Positions 16,332 to 24,686 are shown, counted from the first letter of the stretch. The stretch: DNA of 64,000 bases from CAVUPF01 sp963777915 (GCA_963777915.1 CAVZSH010000005.1:930001-994000); one strand, 5' to 3'. Notes: a model not told the origin generated them from the letters alone. Numbers and translations: made by a program.

Positions 16332-16840
16332 CCGACTCAACGCGCATCGAGCAGTTCATGCGTGAACTTGGGCAAGCCGTCTGGGTTGACGGTCGTGTCT
16401 ATCTCACCGGCGGCGCAACCGCGGTTCTCTACGGCTGGCGGGAGACCACAATCGATGTTGATATCAAGCTCATTCCCGATCACGATGAGATTCTGCGTGA
16501 GCTACCTCGACTGAAGGAGGAGTTGAACCTCAATATCGAGCTGGCAGCACCATCGGACTTCATCCCTCTGCCGAAGGGATGGGAGGACCGAAGTCCTCTG
16601 ATCCGCAGAGAGGGCAAGCTCTCATTCCATCATTTCGATCCGGTTGCCCAGGCGCTCTCAAAGGTGGAGCGGGGACACGTTCAGGACATTCGGGACGTCC
16701 AAGAGATGATCGCCTCCGGCTTGGTGAACTCGGCCGAGGCCCTTATTCAGTTCAAAGCGATCGAGCCCGAGCTTTACCGCTTCCCTGCGATCGATCCTGA
16801 CTCTTTCCGCAGGGCGGTAGATGATCTGTTCACAAAGTGA
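16319..16840 (+). CDS. Nucleotidyltransferase-fold protein (DUF6036-like), putative toxin
   Basis: A 173-residue protein with the minimal nucleotidyltransferase signature: GGATAVLYGWRETTIDVDIK near residue 31, giving the helix-capping GG and a following Asp-x-Asp pair, and a third acidic region at LNIELAAPSDF. This fold includes AbiEii- and MenT-type toxins that modify tRNA or proteins and also housekeeping enzymes. The C-terminal half is helical, with LSKVERGHVQDIRDVQEMI, as in DUF6036 proteins. It overlaps its upstream partner by 13 bp. The stop codon is followed directly by the tRNA-derived repeat at 16841, so the pair borders the integration site. Confidence 0.78.
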   Translation: MRELADSTRIEQFMRELGQAVWVDGRVYLTGGATAVLYGWRETTIDVDIKLIPDHDEILRELPRLKEELNLNIELAAPSDFIPLPKGWEDRSPLIRREGKLSFHHFDPVAQALSKVERGHVQDIRDVQEMIASGLVNSAEALIQFKAIEPELYRFPAIDPDSFRRAVDDLFTK

Positions 16841-16993
16841 TGGGGCGGGAAGGACTCGAACCTTCGACCGACGGATTATAAGTCGCGGCAAATGGCTCTA
16901 ACAAGCTAAATTTGGCACGTTAGAGCGAGAGTGATCTGCGGAGATTCAGGGAGTTCGGTGGAGTTGGGGACAAATTTCGGGACAAAGTTTCAG
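16841..16993 (-). repeat. tRNA-derived attachment-site-like repeat, copy A
   Basis: A 153-bp sequence about 92% identical to copy B at 19339-19491. On the minus strand it ends with the 3' half of a tRNA: anticodon loop (here TATAATCC), a perfectly paired T-arm around TTCGAGT, and CCGCCCCA. This resembles the intact CAT tRNA at 38250. The 5' half of the tRNA is missing and is replaced by non-tRNA DNA, including two GGGACAAA-type repeats at 16967-16977 and 16979-16989. This is the structure left by tyrosine integrases at tRNA genes. The stop codon of the vapC remnant lies inside its right edge. Confidence 0.75.
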
Positions 16994-17404
16994 CGGATCA
17001 ACTGAACCTCCGCCACAACGTCTGCCTCTAGCCATTTGCGGTCGGCGGTCAACGCCGGAACTCTGAGGCGCTCGGCCAGCGCAAGGCAGGCCCGGTCCGC
17101 CAGCGAGAGTCCCTGTGCTCTGGTCATTGGGCGAAGCCGAGCGACCGCAACACAATCGGCTGCTGTCAGCGGCTCGATCATCAAGGCCCGACGCCGACCC
17201 TTCCGCCCGGCGCAGCTCCGCAGCAGCAGCTTCCGGATCTCTGCCGGCCTCCGCAAGCTTGGACAGGACCTCAGCCCAATTGACGACGCTGACAGCGGCT
17301 CCCTCCCCGATCGCCCTCGTCACAACCGACACACCATCCTCAGCGTGAAGAACCGCCATTAGCGCTGACGCGTCGAGGACCGACGCCGGACGGCTCTCAG
17401 CCAA
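16990..17404 (-). pseudogene. vapC: VapC-type PIN-domain toxin, frameshifted
   Basis: VapC toxins are PIN-fold ribonucleases. The first part reads in one frame from 17404, with SVLDASALMAVLHAEDG (first catalytic Asp) and VNWAEVLSKL (catalytic Glu). The remainder reads in another frame, with SLADRACLALAERLRVPALT (third acidic site) and a final TADRKWLEADV. The switch lies near 17200-17215 and needs a single-base indel. Neither frame alone gives a complete PIN domain, so the gene is probably inactive unless a sequencing error is involved. It overlaps the antitoxin gene by 8 bp. Its stop codon falls in the edge of repeat copy A. Confidence 0.75.
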
Positions 17405-17588
17405 CGCGGCGCCGTGGGTGAGTCGCAGACTCGCGGCTCTCGGCCTCAGCTTCGGCCCGGCGATCGGCGATCAACTCGTCAACCAAGCTGCGATCAGGCG
17501 CCACATCGGCAAAGAGTCCCCGCATCCGTTCCGCTGCGGCGCGACGGCGCTCAACCTCGGATTTCTTGAGCTTGGTCGCTTGAGCCAC
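17397..17588 (-). CDS. Antitoxin of VapB type
   Basis: A 63-residue helical, charged protein (VAQATKLKKSEVERRRAAAE, then DRSLVDELIADRRAEAEAE) that fits the C-terminal toxin-binding part of VapB-like antitoxins: the DELIADRRAEAE motif precedes the VapC gene in many such pairs. GTG at 17588 is chosen; an in-frame upstream ATG-less extension to 17624 is also open. It overlaps the frameshifted vapC by 8 bp in the usual antitoxin-toxin order. With the toxin broken, it may be a relic or may still neutralise relatives. Confidence 0.6.
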   Translation of the reverse strand: MAQATKLKKSEVERRRAAAERMRGLFADVAPDRSLVDELIADRRAEAEAESRESATHPRRRVG

Positions 17589-18056
17589 GCCAGCATGGTA
17601 TCGGCCCGACCGGCCCCTCCGCAAATCAACGCTGAACCAACTGGACGACCGAGGACGCCTCGGCCTACTGCAGAACTCGAAGGGTACGATTGAGAGACAA
17701 GCACCACTAAATCGAGATCGCGTATCGCCCCTCGACGGCCCCTACCTCGGTTTCCGTGTCCGCCTTCACGTAGATCGGCCATGTATCGAAGTCAGGAACC
17801 TGCCCCCGGGCAGGACGACCCCCGCCGTGACCAGCGACAAGGATCATCGAGAACAACTTATGGCGGCGCCAAGCCCATCGTCGCGGGTTCCTACGACCAC
17901 CCTGGGGTTGCAATCAGTGAGTTCCATCCTCAGGCCTGGCGTAGCCCGCTGACTGGGCGTGCCCAACGATGACGATGCCTACGACTTTCACGTGGCTGAG
18001 CTCACAGGAGCGAAATACATCCAGGCTCCACATGACGGCGACGCTCATCTAGTTAG
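17589..18056. other. Gene-poor gap in the island
   Basis: About 470 bp between the antitoxin and the TIR-like gene. A minus-strand frame at 17707-17913 ends with a natural-looking segment (TWPIYVKADTETEVGAVEGR), which may be the C-terminal relic of a lost gene. Nothing else in the gap can be supported: no terminator, no tRNA and no repeat recognised. Confidence 0.4.
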
Positions 18057-19214
18057 CTATTCGCCGACCTGCACTTGCAGGATCTTTAGGGCCACAAGCT
18101 CGGTGAGTAGATCGGCCAACTTTGCATCCAATTTGTCTTTCTCAAACTCGATATATCCGATGCTCTCGTAGTTGCTGGCCAATGAGACCGACTCCTCCTT
18201 AAAGATGATGATCCGATCGTCGTACATGACTGCAGCAGCCCCAAGCTCGTGTCCAACGTTCTCGCTGTTCTTCCAGGCTGAGTTCTGATCCTTATCGAAA
18301 AGCTCCTCGTCCGCGCTGAAGATCAAGATGCCGGCGCCGCACTGCTCCATCGTCTCGCGCACCTTGATCGGAATAGGACGACCCTTATTCGGCTCGGCGG
18401 CGGCCACTAAGTACGGGATCTTGAGCTTGCCCAGAAGGGCAGTGAGCTGATTGAGGGGCTTCTTGTTCTTTCCATGCCCAACAAAGAGAACATTGGGCCG
18501 CGTTTTTGTCTCAAGATGCTTTTCCGCCGGCTCAGGAGGAGGCTCGCCCTCCAGCTCCTCCGCAATTGAATGGCTCGCCTCCCCGTCGGACTCCTCAACG
18601 TCCTCATCGTCGTCATTCTCATTTATTGCTGTTTGGCGAAGGGCAGCGTCAAGGTTGACCCAAGGGTTTCCATTGAAATCGGTTAGCAAGCCCAATTTCT
18701 GAGCGCCCGCGAGGATCACTTTGAGAGTGCGGCCGGTGTGAGCCCCGGCAACGCCCATCGTCTCGAGCACGTTCTTGGCTATTGCTTCTGACGGAAGTTT
18801 CGACCCGTCGTACTTTGTCAAGAACTCATTGATCACCCGGGGGCGCAGGAACCCTTCCCTCTTGGCCTGCAGATCGTCCCCTTCCTCTGTCGGAGCAATT
18901 GCTCGACGGCCCAGCTCTGTCAGAGCGATTCTTTCGGCGTTGTACCCACCCTCCGTGAAGCCGTACGCAATCGACGCGCCAGTGATCGTCTTGAAGGGGC
19001 CTGCGCTGGGAGTCAACCCCATCGCCTTCGCTACTTCTATGGGGCGGGTCGACTCCTTACCGTACTCATCGGCTAGCGCCCTGGCCACCCGGAGCGCGTC
19101 CTCCACCGACTGACTCGGGACATCCGATTGGCTGACATAGGTCCGTTTTTTCCTTGGGGCAGCCTCCCCTTTCGCATTGGATTTAGCTCTTTTGGGCTGC
19201 TTCTCGGCCATCAT
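18057..19214 (-). CDS. TIR-like (CAP12/PF10137-type) protein with winged-helix-like N-terminus; putative defence effector
   Basis: A 385-residue protein. A Lys/Arg-rich tail (1-28) is followed by a domain (about 30-190) with a helix-turn-helix style (RPIEVAKAMGLTPSAGPFKT, later LTELGRRAIAPTEEG). An acidic linker (about 198-230) leads to a C-terminal domain (about 241-370) with NVLFVGHGKNKKPL, AAAEPNKGRPIPIK, ILIFSADEELFD, and SENVGHELGAAAVMYDDRII. The last parts match the TIR-like CAP12 family, in which the Glu of the HELG segment aligns with the catalytic Glu of NADases. Such proteins act in CBASS and related antiviral systems; no cyclase gene is next to it. ATG at 19214 is chosen; the frame is open to TTG 19307. 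It is flanked by the two att-like repeats. Confidence 0.75.
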   Translation of the reverse strand: MMAEKQPKRAKSNAKGEAAPRKKRTYVSQSDVPSQSVEDALRVARALADEYGKESTRPIEVAKAMGLTPSAGPFKTITGASIAYGFTEGGYNAERIALTELGRRAIAPTEEGDDLQAKREGFLRPRVINEFLTKYDGSKLPSEAIAKNVLETMGVAGAHTGRTLKVILAGAQKLGLLTDFNGNPWVNLDAALRQTAINENDDDEDVEESDGEASHSIAEELEGEPPPEPAEKHLETKTRPNVLFVGHGKNKKPLNQLTALLGKLKIPYLVAAAEPNKGRPIPIKVRETMEQCGAGILIFSADEELFDKDQNSAWKNSENVGHELGAAAVMYDDRIIIFKEESVSLASNYESIGYIEFEKDKLDAKLADLLTELVALKILQVQVGE

Positions 19215-19338
19215 CGGTTCTTTTATCAAGGCCACCGGATAGAAAGATTTGGCACAGGCCCGCACCAGTTCATTCATTGGCGAGGAAACGATCTGGGCAC
19301 ATAGCAACCTTTCGGTTAGCTAGTTGGCGCTGAAGCTA

Positions 19339-19491
19339 TGGGGCGGGCAGGACTCGAACCTGCGCTCCACGGATTATGAGTCGCCGCAAATGGCTCTAGC
19401 AAGCCGAATTTGGCACGTTAGAGCGAGAGTGATCTGAGGAGATTCAGGGAGTTCGGTGGAGTTGGGGACAAATTTAGGGACAAAGTTTCAG
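19339..19491 (-). repeat. tRNA-derived attachment-site-like repeat, copy B
   Basis: Second copy of the 153-bp repeat. Its minus strand ends in a tRNA 3' half with a CATAATCC anticodon-loop segment (the same anticodon as the tRNA at 38250), a T-arm with perfect pairing but a different stem sequence, and CCGCCCCA. GGGACAAA-type repeats lie at 19465-19475 and 19477-19487. It divides the island into two segments and probably marks the distal end of the element whose integrase sits at 36918-38150. Confidence 0.78.
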
Positions 19492-19535
19492 GTTCCACGA
19501 CCCAGTAGCTGACGAACATGAGCGGCCACAAATTT

Positions 19536-20075
19536 CTAAGGACCCAAAATTTTGCATTGCAGGAAGTCAATTCGCTTGAACAAACTGCTCATGTATCCAA
19601 GCGCATCGTTCAGGTCTGGAAAGAAATCAGACGGATGTGCGCACTCGTTGCGAGTATTGAGCAATCCATGCAGTGCCTTCATTGGGGTCTTGCTGTATGC
19701 CGAAATCTGTCTCCCCGCTTCAATAACGCTGTGGTCGGTTTGCTCTCTCAGATCTTCCGCGCTCGTCAAGGACCACTTGGGCCGCTCAGTGACAAGCCCC
19801 GCCCGATAGTGGTCCCACAGATAGTTGTGAAGAAAGTCAACAAACCCAGCCCATGCAAGGACATGGGCCGCCCGAAACAAGCCAGCCTCGACAGCCCGTA
19901 GCGCCTCCCGAAACAACTCGTCCTGGTCAACCGAGAGGGCACTGAGCCGATCATAAGACTGCTCAAGCGTGACTACTCGCTCAGGCGCTGCCTCATATTT
20001 ACCCAAGAGGCTTCTTGCATCGACCTCTAGATCGGCAACTCGACGCAACGCTTCGTCGAGCAAGCGATCCGTCAT
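19536..20075 (-). CDS. HEPN-domain-like protein, putative RNase effector
   Basis: A 179-residue, mostly helical protein. The C-terminal part contains TRNECAHPSDFFP, which fits the HEPN catalytic motif RNxxxH (Arg, Asn, three residues, His), preceded by long helices as in HEPN RNases. The N-terminal 90 residues contain a helical region (ALRRVADLEVDARSLLGKY) of unknown role. The ATG overlaps the stop of the upstream DUF5343-like gene by 4 bp, so the two are co-translated. The region is AT-richer than the chromosome. HEPN proteins are common in toxin-antitoxin and phage-defence sets; the target RNA here is unknown. HEPN is called by motif only. Confidence 0.68.
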   Translation of the reverse strand: MTDRLLDEALRRVADLEVDARSLLGKYEAAPERVVTLEQSYDRLSALSVDQDELFREALRAVEAGLFRAAHVLAWAGFVDFLHNYLWDHYRAGLVTERPKWSLTSAEDLREQTDHSVIEAGRQISAYSKTPMKALHGLLNTRNECAHPSDFFPDLNDALGYMSSLFKRIDFLQCKILGP

Positions 20076-20710
20076 TCTAGGTGTGCGAGTCCCTTTAGGT
20101 GCTTGCCCATCGCCGCGAACAGTTTGTCGTAGACATCGCCGTCAGCGGAAGCGGGAAGCTGAAGTTGGATATTCACGTTGAGCGTCAATCCGCCACCTTG
20201 CACCAAGCTAGGGCCACCAGATCTGGAGCCGTTTGACTTGCTTGCTTTTTTGGGCGCTGTCTCCGGGGTCGGTACCCTGGGCACCTCAGCAGCCTGGCCA
20301 AAATCGCCATACTTGCAAAAGACCAGAAACGTTCGGACCATAAGTCGCTGTACCTGCTCTCCTGCCGAAACCTTCGAGCGAAAGAAGTTCTGTAGTGCCT
20401 CTGAGTCCTTGCGCTCGGCATCCGGATACAAGTCAAAGAGCTCCCGATACGCGCTCTTGATCCCCTCGGCAACCGTCTTGCGGTCTTTGCTCCTTACCGC
20501 CCGGTATAGATCGGTGGGCTTAGAGGCAGTGCCAATCATCCCTAGACGGCGCATTGCGGCAAGACTCTGTCGATCATTGCTGCTCGTATAGCCCAGTCCT
20601 TTCAGCCAATCTTTGGTGAGTTTCTCAGGCAGTCCAAGGTTCGGGATCTTGTCGAACAACTCTTCCAGGCGGGTGATTGCCGGGGTATACGGATACTCCT
20701 GCGAAGCCAT
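20072..20710 (-). CDS. DUF5343-like protein, partner of HEPN protein
   Basis: A 212-residue protein whose N-terminal 140 residues match DUF5343 in style: YPYTPAITRLEELFDKIP, WLKGLGYTSSNDRQSL, an LGMI..A..PTDLYRAVR stretch, and IKSAYRELFDLYPDAERK. The segment between about 145 and 170 is a low-complexity Pro/Ser/Lys linker. The C-terminus (LTLNVNIQLQLPASADGDVY and DKLFAAMGKHL) forms an additional beta-alpha unit. It overlaps the HEPN gene by 4 bp (ATGA). DUF5343 has no established function that I know; its repeated occurrence next to effector genes suggests sensing or neutralising, which is inference. Confidence 0.72.
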   Translation of the reverse strand: MASQEYPYTPAITRLEELFDKIPNLGLPEKLTKDWLKGLGYTSSNDRQSLAAMRRLGMIGTASKPTDLYRAVRSKDRKTVAEGIKSAYRELFDLYPDAERKDSEALQNFFRSKVSAGEQVQRLMVRTFLVFCKYGDFGQAAEVPRVPTPETAPKKASKSNGSRSGGPSLVQGGGLTLNVNIQLQLPASADGDVYDKLFAAMGKHLKGLAHLE

Positions 20711-20752
20711 GCAGCAACGGTAACTATCGGACAGGACGTTTGACCTACATGC

Positions 20753-23458
20753 TCAAGCTCTGCCGAAGGGGTCATACGGCACTCCGTCGATCACGCTTGC
20801 ATGTAACTTGGCCAAGCGGGCCTTGATCTCTAGGAAATCGTGGGCAACGGAGGGCTCCCAGCCGTAGGCGCTGGCCACCGCCTCATCGAGCTGTCGGTGG
20901 AGGTCGCCGATCTCAGACCAGGCGCCTTCATCGACTTGGTTGTAGAGGTCGGTGAGGCCAATCCTGTTCTCGACGCAGATCGCCTGGCGCCGTTCGATCA
21001 CGCGCTTGGCGATCTCGCCGATCTCGTCACGGACGCCTTGGTCGGGCTGCGGCAAAGGAAAGGTCTCGAAGCATGAGGTCGGCGTGTAGCGCGGGCGATC
21101 CTCAAGGGTCGATGACTCCGAGTGCGCCCACGCTCCATGAATCGAGGACGTAAGGATTCCAATCGAGTAGTCGTCGTCGAAGGCAAAGACGACCGTCAGG
21201 TCGCTTGGGCAAACCGAGGCATCTGCCCAGCAGAAGAGGAAGCGCTTGCCGATTCGATTGCCCGCTATGTAACGAAGCAGCGGCTTGATCGCCTTCCTCA
21301 TCTCACCACGAGGGCGGCCGAAGCGCCACCAGTGCTCTCGAAATCCCTTGTCCCGATTCACGTCCCGCTCGGGTTTCACCCGTTCACGCACCACCTCCAA
21401 TGCGGCCGGATACTTCATCGCCTTCTCCAGAGCCATAAAGCCGAAGTCGATGATGAAGCGCCGGGGCTGCTGCTCAGACTCCTCGGTGATGTCGTCTCCG
21501 ATCAAGTAGGGCCGGACGACGTCGGCGTAGTTCGCGTCATCGCGGGCGAGAATCTCGTTTGCCTCGTCGGGCTCCAGGTAGAAGCTCCCAGCCGGAATTG
21601 GCCCTTGGAATGAGCGGCCGAGGTTCGCCGGCAGCGGCTCGTACTCCTCGATCGCCAGCTTCGACTCCCGCAAGCGGGTGTTGATCCCCTCGACCGGCTC
21701 GCCGTCCAACATGAAGTGCTGCGGCGGCTCGTTCGGCTGCTGCACCCAGTTGACAATGCTGACGTTGACCACCGCCTCGCCCGGCCACTTCTGGCGCGAG
21801 ACGGCATCGGTGATCACACCTCCCTTCTCGATGAGGTAGTTGAGGCTCGCCCCGCGCGCTCGGTTCTGGCTGATCGAATTCGTCCCGACCAGGCCGGCGC
21901 GGTCGTTGGGTCGCATCTGGTCCGCCGCGCGCCGGAACCAGTAGACGCAGAGATCCTTGAGGCCCGCGTGAAAATGGTCCTTCAGCCACTCCACGTAGTC
22001 CTCGTCGAGAATCTGGCGCAGATTCTGGGAGCCGTGGTAAGGCGGGTTGCTGATGATCGCGTTCGCCTCGCCCCACTCGGCGCGCAGCGCGTCAGCGCGG
22101 CGGATGCCTGAGAGATCGGCGAGCGGCAGCGTGCTCTCATCGAGGCCGAGCTCCTCGACCGCCAGCTTATGGCCCATCCACAGAGTCACCCGCGCCAGGT
22201 CGACGCCGAACTGCTCGATCTCGATCCCGCGCATGTTCTGAAGCGGGAAGAAGGCGCTGAGCCCTTCCTGGGCCGGCCTGCCCTCGGCGCGCGCCAACTC
22301 AACCGCACGCGCGGCCAGTTTTGCCTCGATCCGACGCAGCTCCCGGTAGGCGAGGTAGAGGAAGTTGCCGGAGCCGCAGGCTGGGTCGAGCACGACGTAG
22401 TTGAGGAGATCGGCCTGCGCTTTACGCGCCTCCTTATAGCTCGACAGCGCCTCGATCCGTTCACTCCACGGCTCGATGATCGTTGGCACGACGATCTTCT
22501 GGATCTCCGACTCGTGCGTGTAGTGGGCGCCGAGGCGCCACTGCTTCTCGTGCCCGAACACCCCCTGGAGGAGCGACCCGAAGATAGAGGGCTGGACCTC
22601 GTGCCAGTTCGAGGCACTGACTTCCCGGAGCAACGTGAGCTCCTCGGGTGTCAGGTCGATGCGGCTCGGCTCTGCGAATAGCGACCCGTTGGCGTAAGGC
22701 ACGCCGGCGTAGAGCCCGTGCGTCGGGCGCTCGGGGCTCGGGTCGTCGAGGTACTCGAACAGACGACCGAGGTCGTCTGCGCTTGAGCGGCGTGGGTTGG
22801 CGATCAGGTCGTCTATGACGTGAGTGAACCCCTGCCCGGGGATTTGGCCCAGATCCTCGGCGAACATGCACCACACCGTCTGCAAGACGAAGCGGCGCCG
22901 GGATTGCGGATCCCCCTCGCCCCGCTGCTCGATCTGTTGAAAGAGATCGGCCAGCTTGCCGACGGCTTCAAGCGTGACGCCCTCCTGGCGGGCGTTGAAC
23001 ACTGGTTCGCCGCCGGTCAGGAAGAGCAGCGACGTGTAACGGTCGGGCAACTCGTCGAGGTCGAACTTGACCTGCGGCGCTTTCGGGAACTTGCCCGGCT
23101 CCCAGACCTCGAAGCGCTTAAAGGCGCAGAGCACCACGTACTCGGGAGCGGGGATTCCCTTCTCCGCGTCGGCCGCCTCGCGCCAGTAGCTGAGTGCCTG
23201 CTCGCGATGTCTGGAAAGCCGGCTCGCCTCGCTTGCCGACTTCATCTCGACGATGCAGACGCGTGGCCAGATCAGATCGACGAAGCCGCCGGCCTGAAAG
23301 CGCTCGAACTCGGCGACATCAGTAAGGCGCTGCCCGTAGCAATCGAAGAGTTCGGTGAGGAACGTCTGGGCCTCGCCGCGCTCGTAGCCGTCTCGCACGC
23401 TCCAGCGCGCGACGAGCCGCGTTAGGTTGGCTCTGATCTCCTCGCCGCTGAGGGGCAT
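20753..23458 (-). CDS. MmeI-like type IIL/IIG combined restriction endonuclease-methyltransferase
   Basis: A 901-residue single-chain restriction-modification enzyme, close to MmeI in length. The N-terminal nuclease domain has D-x9-E-x-K (DLIWPRVCIVEMK, about residues 60-72), identical in spacing to the MmeI active site. A helical linker follows. The gamma-class N6-adenine methyltransferase part shows motif I DPACGSGNFLYLAY and motif IV ISNPPYHGSQ. The C-terminal third is the target-recognition region. MmeI-type enzymes modify one strand and cut at a fixed distance from an asymmetric site, so no separate methylase or specificity gene is needed, and none is present. A 95-codon-class helper-like gene precedes it by 11 bp. 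Confidence 0.92.
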   Translation of the reverse strand: MPLSGEEIRANLTRLVARWSVRDGYERGEAQTFLTELFDCYGQRLTDVAEFERFQAGGFVDLIWPRVCIVEMKSASEASRLSRHREQALSYWREAADAEKGIPAPEYVVLCAFKRFEVWEPGKFPKAPQVKFDLDELPDRYTSLLFLTGGEPVFNARQEGVTLEAVGKLADLFQQIEQRGEGDPQSRRRFVLQTVWCMFAEDLGQIPGQGFTHVIDDLIANPRRSSADDLGRLFEYLDDPSPERPTHGLYAGVPYANGSLFAEPSRIDLTPEELTLLREVSASNWHEVQPSIFGSLLQGVFGHEKQWRLGAHYTHESEIQKIVVPTIIEPWSERIEALSSYKEARKAQADLLNYVVLDPACGSGNFLYLAYRELRRIEAKLAARAVELARAEGRPAQEGLSAFFPLQNMRGIEIEQFGVDLARVTLWMGHKLAVEELGLDESTLPLADLSGIRRADALRAEWGEANAIISNPPYHGSQNLRQILDEDYVEWLKDHFHAGLKDLCVYWFRRAADQMRPNDRAGLVGTNSISQNRARGASLNYLIEKGGVITDAVSRQKWPGEAVVNVSIVNWVQQPNEPPQHFMLDGEPVEGINTRLRESKLAIEEYEPLPANLGRSFQGPIPAGSFYLEPDEANEILARDDANYADVVRPYLIGDDITEESEQQPRRFIIDFGFMALEKAMKYPAALEVVRERVKPERDVNRDKGFREHWWRFGRPRGEMRKAIKPLLRYIAGNRIGKRFLFCWADASVCPSDLTVVFAFDDDYSIGILTSSIHGAWAHSESSTLEDRPRYTPTSCFETFPLPQPDQGVRDEIGEIAKRVIERRQAICVENRIGLTDLYNQVDEGAWSEIGDLHRQLDEAVASAYGWEPSVAHDFLEIKARLAKLHASVIDGVPYDPFGRA

Positions 23459-23469
23459 CCCCGGGCCGA

Positions 23470-23748
23470 CTAGGACGCGAGGCGCTGCTGCTCGTCGCCA
23501 GCCGCGATCAACTCGCCCTGGTCGCTTGAGGGCGCTCGCCAGTAGACCGACTTCATCAACCGCGCGTGATCGGCTCGTGCCGCACCAGCGGCGGTCTCCA
23601 GAGCCGCGATCAGGTAAGCCGGCGCCCCGTCCTTCTTCAGCTCCTTGGCCGTCTCATCGAGGCGGCGAGCGGCGTCTTCGATGTAGAGCATCGCGCCCTC
23701 CACCTTGCGGAAGTGCGCTTCCTCGCGACGTTGCTCTGCGACGTTCAT
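23470..23748 (-). CDS. Small helical protein upstream of the restriction-modification gene
   Basis: A 92-residue helical protein (MNVAEQRREEAHFRKVEGAM, then EDAARRLDETAKELKKDGAP) ending 11 bp before the restriction-modification gene, so it is co-transcribed with it. No nucleic-acid-binding motif is obvious. Possible roles are a control or accessory factor for the enzyme; this rests only on position. The ATG at 23748 is preferred over a GTG three codons upstream. Confidence 0.6.
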   Translation of the reverse strand: MNVAEQRREEAHFRKVEGAMLYIEDAARRLDETAKELKKDGAPAYLIAALETAAGAARADHARLMKSVYWRAPSSDQGELIAAGDEQQRLAS

Positions 23749-23879
23749 GACGCCCACTCTAGGGGCATCCTCGGATGCGTATAACGACTAGAGCCGCAAA
23801 ATCGGGCGACAACATTGGGGTCGCAGCCAACGCCCCGAGCGGGGTCAGCCCGATCCGCGGGATCGAGGTCGCGAGCTTC

Positions 23880-24686
23880 CTAGTCAAAACCCGGCCTCTC
23901 CACACCAAAGCCGAAACGGGGCTCGTGCAAACGCTCCGCTTGGCGCGCCAAGCGCTCGGCTCCCTGCCGGCTCAGCTCGTCACCCTTCAGAGCCTGCGAG
24001 GTGGCGCTGAGCTTAAGGATGCCGTCGCGCAGCTCTAGCGGCTCGACCCCGACAAACTCCTCGGCAATGGTCCGCCTAACGGCCCGCTCGACGCAGGGAA
24101 GTGCCCGCGGCGAGCAGAGGTAGCGAACGCAGCCAAGCCGCTTCTCGTTCAGCGAGCGCCGCCAGGCCCGCACCAGGCCGTCGAGGCGATGGGTTCCCTT
24201 GTTGGTCAGCTCGACCTCGATCGCCTCGTTGGGGTAGCCAAGCAGGATCAGGTCGGGGCGGTGCTTGCGGCCGCGGCGCAGCTCGATCGAGTAGAGGCGT
24301 TCTCCCGAGAGCCGCTCGGCGGCGAGGATCTCGCGCTCGGAGAGAACCTTCCGCCCGGAGAGTTCTAGCTGGGCGGCGACTCGCGCGGCGACCGCGGTGT
24401 GATGAAGGTTCGCCGGGGAGAAGGTCGGCGTGCTCAGCTCGTTGCGGTGTATTAACCGCAGGCCCCGGCGGGTGCAGAGCAGAATCCGACCGATCTCACC
24501 GATTCCCGGCCACACCTCGAGAAGCCCGGCCTCCTGCAAGCGCCGCGCCCTCGCATAAGACACCGCCCTCCGAGTCTGAGCCCACAGCGCCACAACCTCC
24601 CTGGGAACCATCCCGAACCTCGCCACAAACTCCAGAACCTCCAGATCCCTCTCACTTACCCGCTCTGTCCTTCTTCCTCCTGGCAT
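23880..24686 (-). CDS. Replication-relaxation family protein
   Basis: A 268-residue protein of the Replic_Relax family (PF13814 type), found on actinobacterial plasmids and integrative elements and thought to act in replication or transfer initiation. The N-terminal winged helix (ERDLEVLEFVARFGMVPREV, then AVSYARARRLQEAGLLEV) is followed by a domain with HRPDLILLGYPNEAIEVELT, whose D..E.E arrangement resembles the PD-(D/E)xK fold, as in other family members. The C-terminus is helical and charged. It is preceded (on its own strand) by a 630-bp gene-free stretch with a nested perfect inverted repeat at 24726-24854, a candidate replication origin or nick site. Confidence 0.82.
   Translation of the reverse strand: MPGGRRTERVSERDLEVLEFVARFGMVPREVVALWAQTRRAVSYARARRLQEAGLLEVWPGIGEIGRILLCTRRGLRLIHRNELSTPTFSPANLHHTAVAARVAAQLELSGRKVLSEREILAAERLSGERLYSIELRRGRKHRPDLILLGYPNEAIEVELTNKGTHRLDGLVRAWRRSLNEKRLGCVRYLCSPRALPCVERAVRRTIAEEFVGVEPLELRDGILKLSATSQALKGDELSRQGAERLARQAERLHEPRFGFGVERPGFD

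Noticed and set aside
16841..16993. Functional tRNA gene in att copy A (and B)
   Set aside because: T-arm and 3' acceptor strand are fine but no 5' acceptor strand or proper D-arm pairs with them; the 5' half is other DNA.
18057..20710. Complete CBASS operon
   Set aside because: No CD-NTase, E1/E2 or JAB gene; only a TIR-like protein resembles a CBASS effector.
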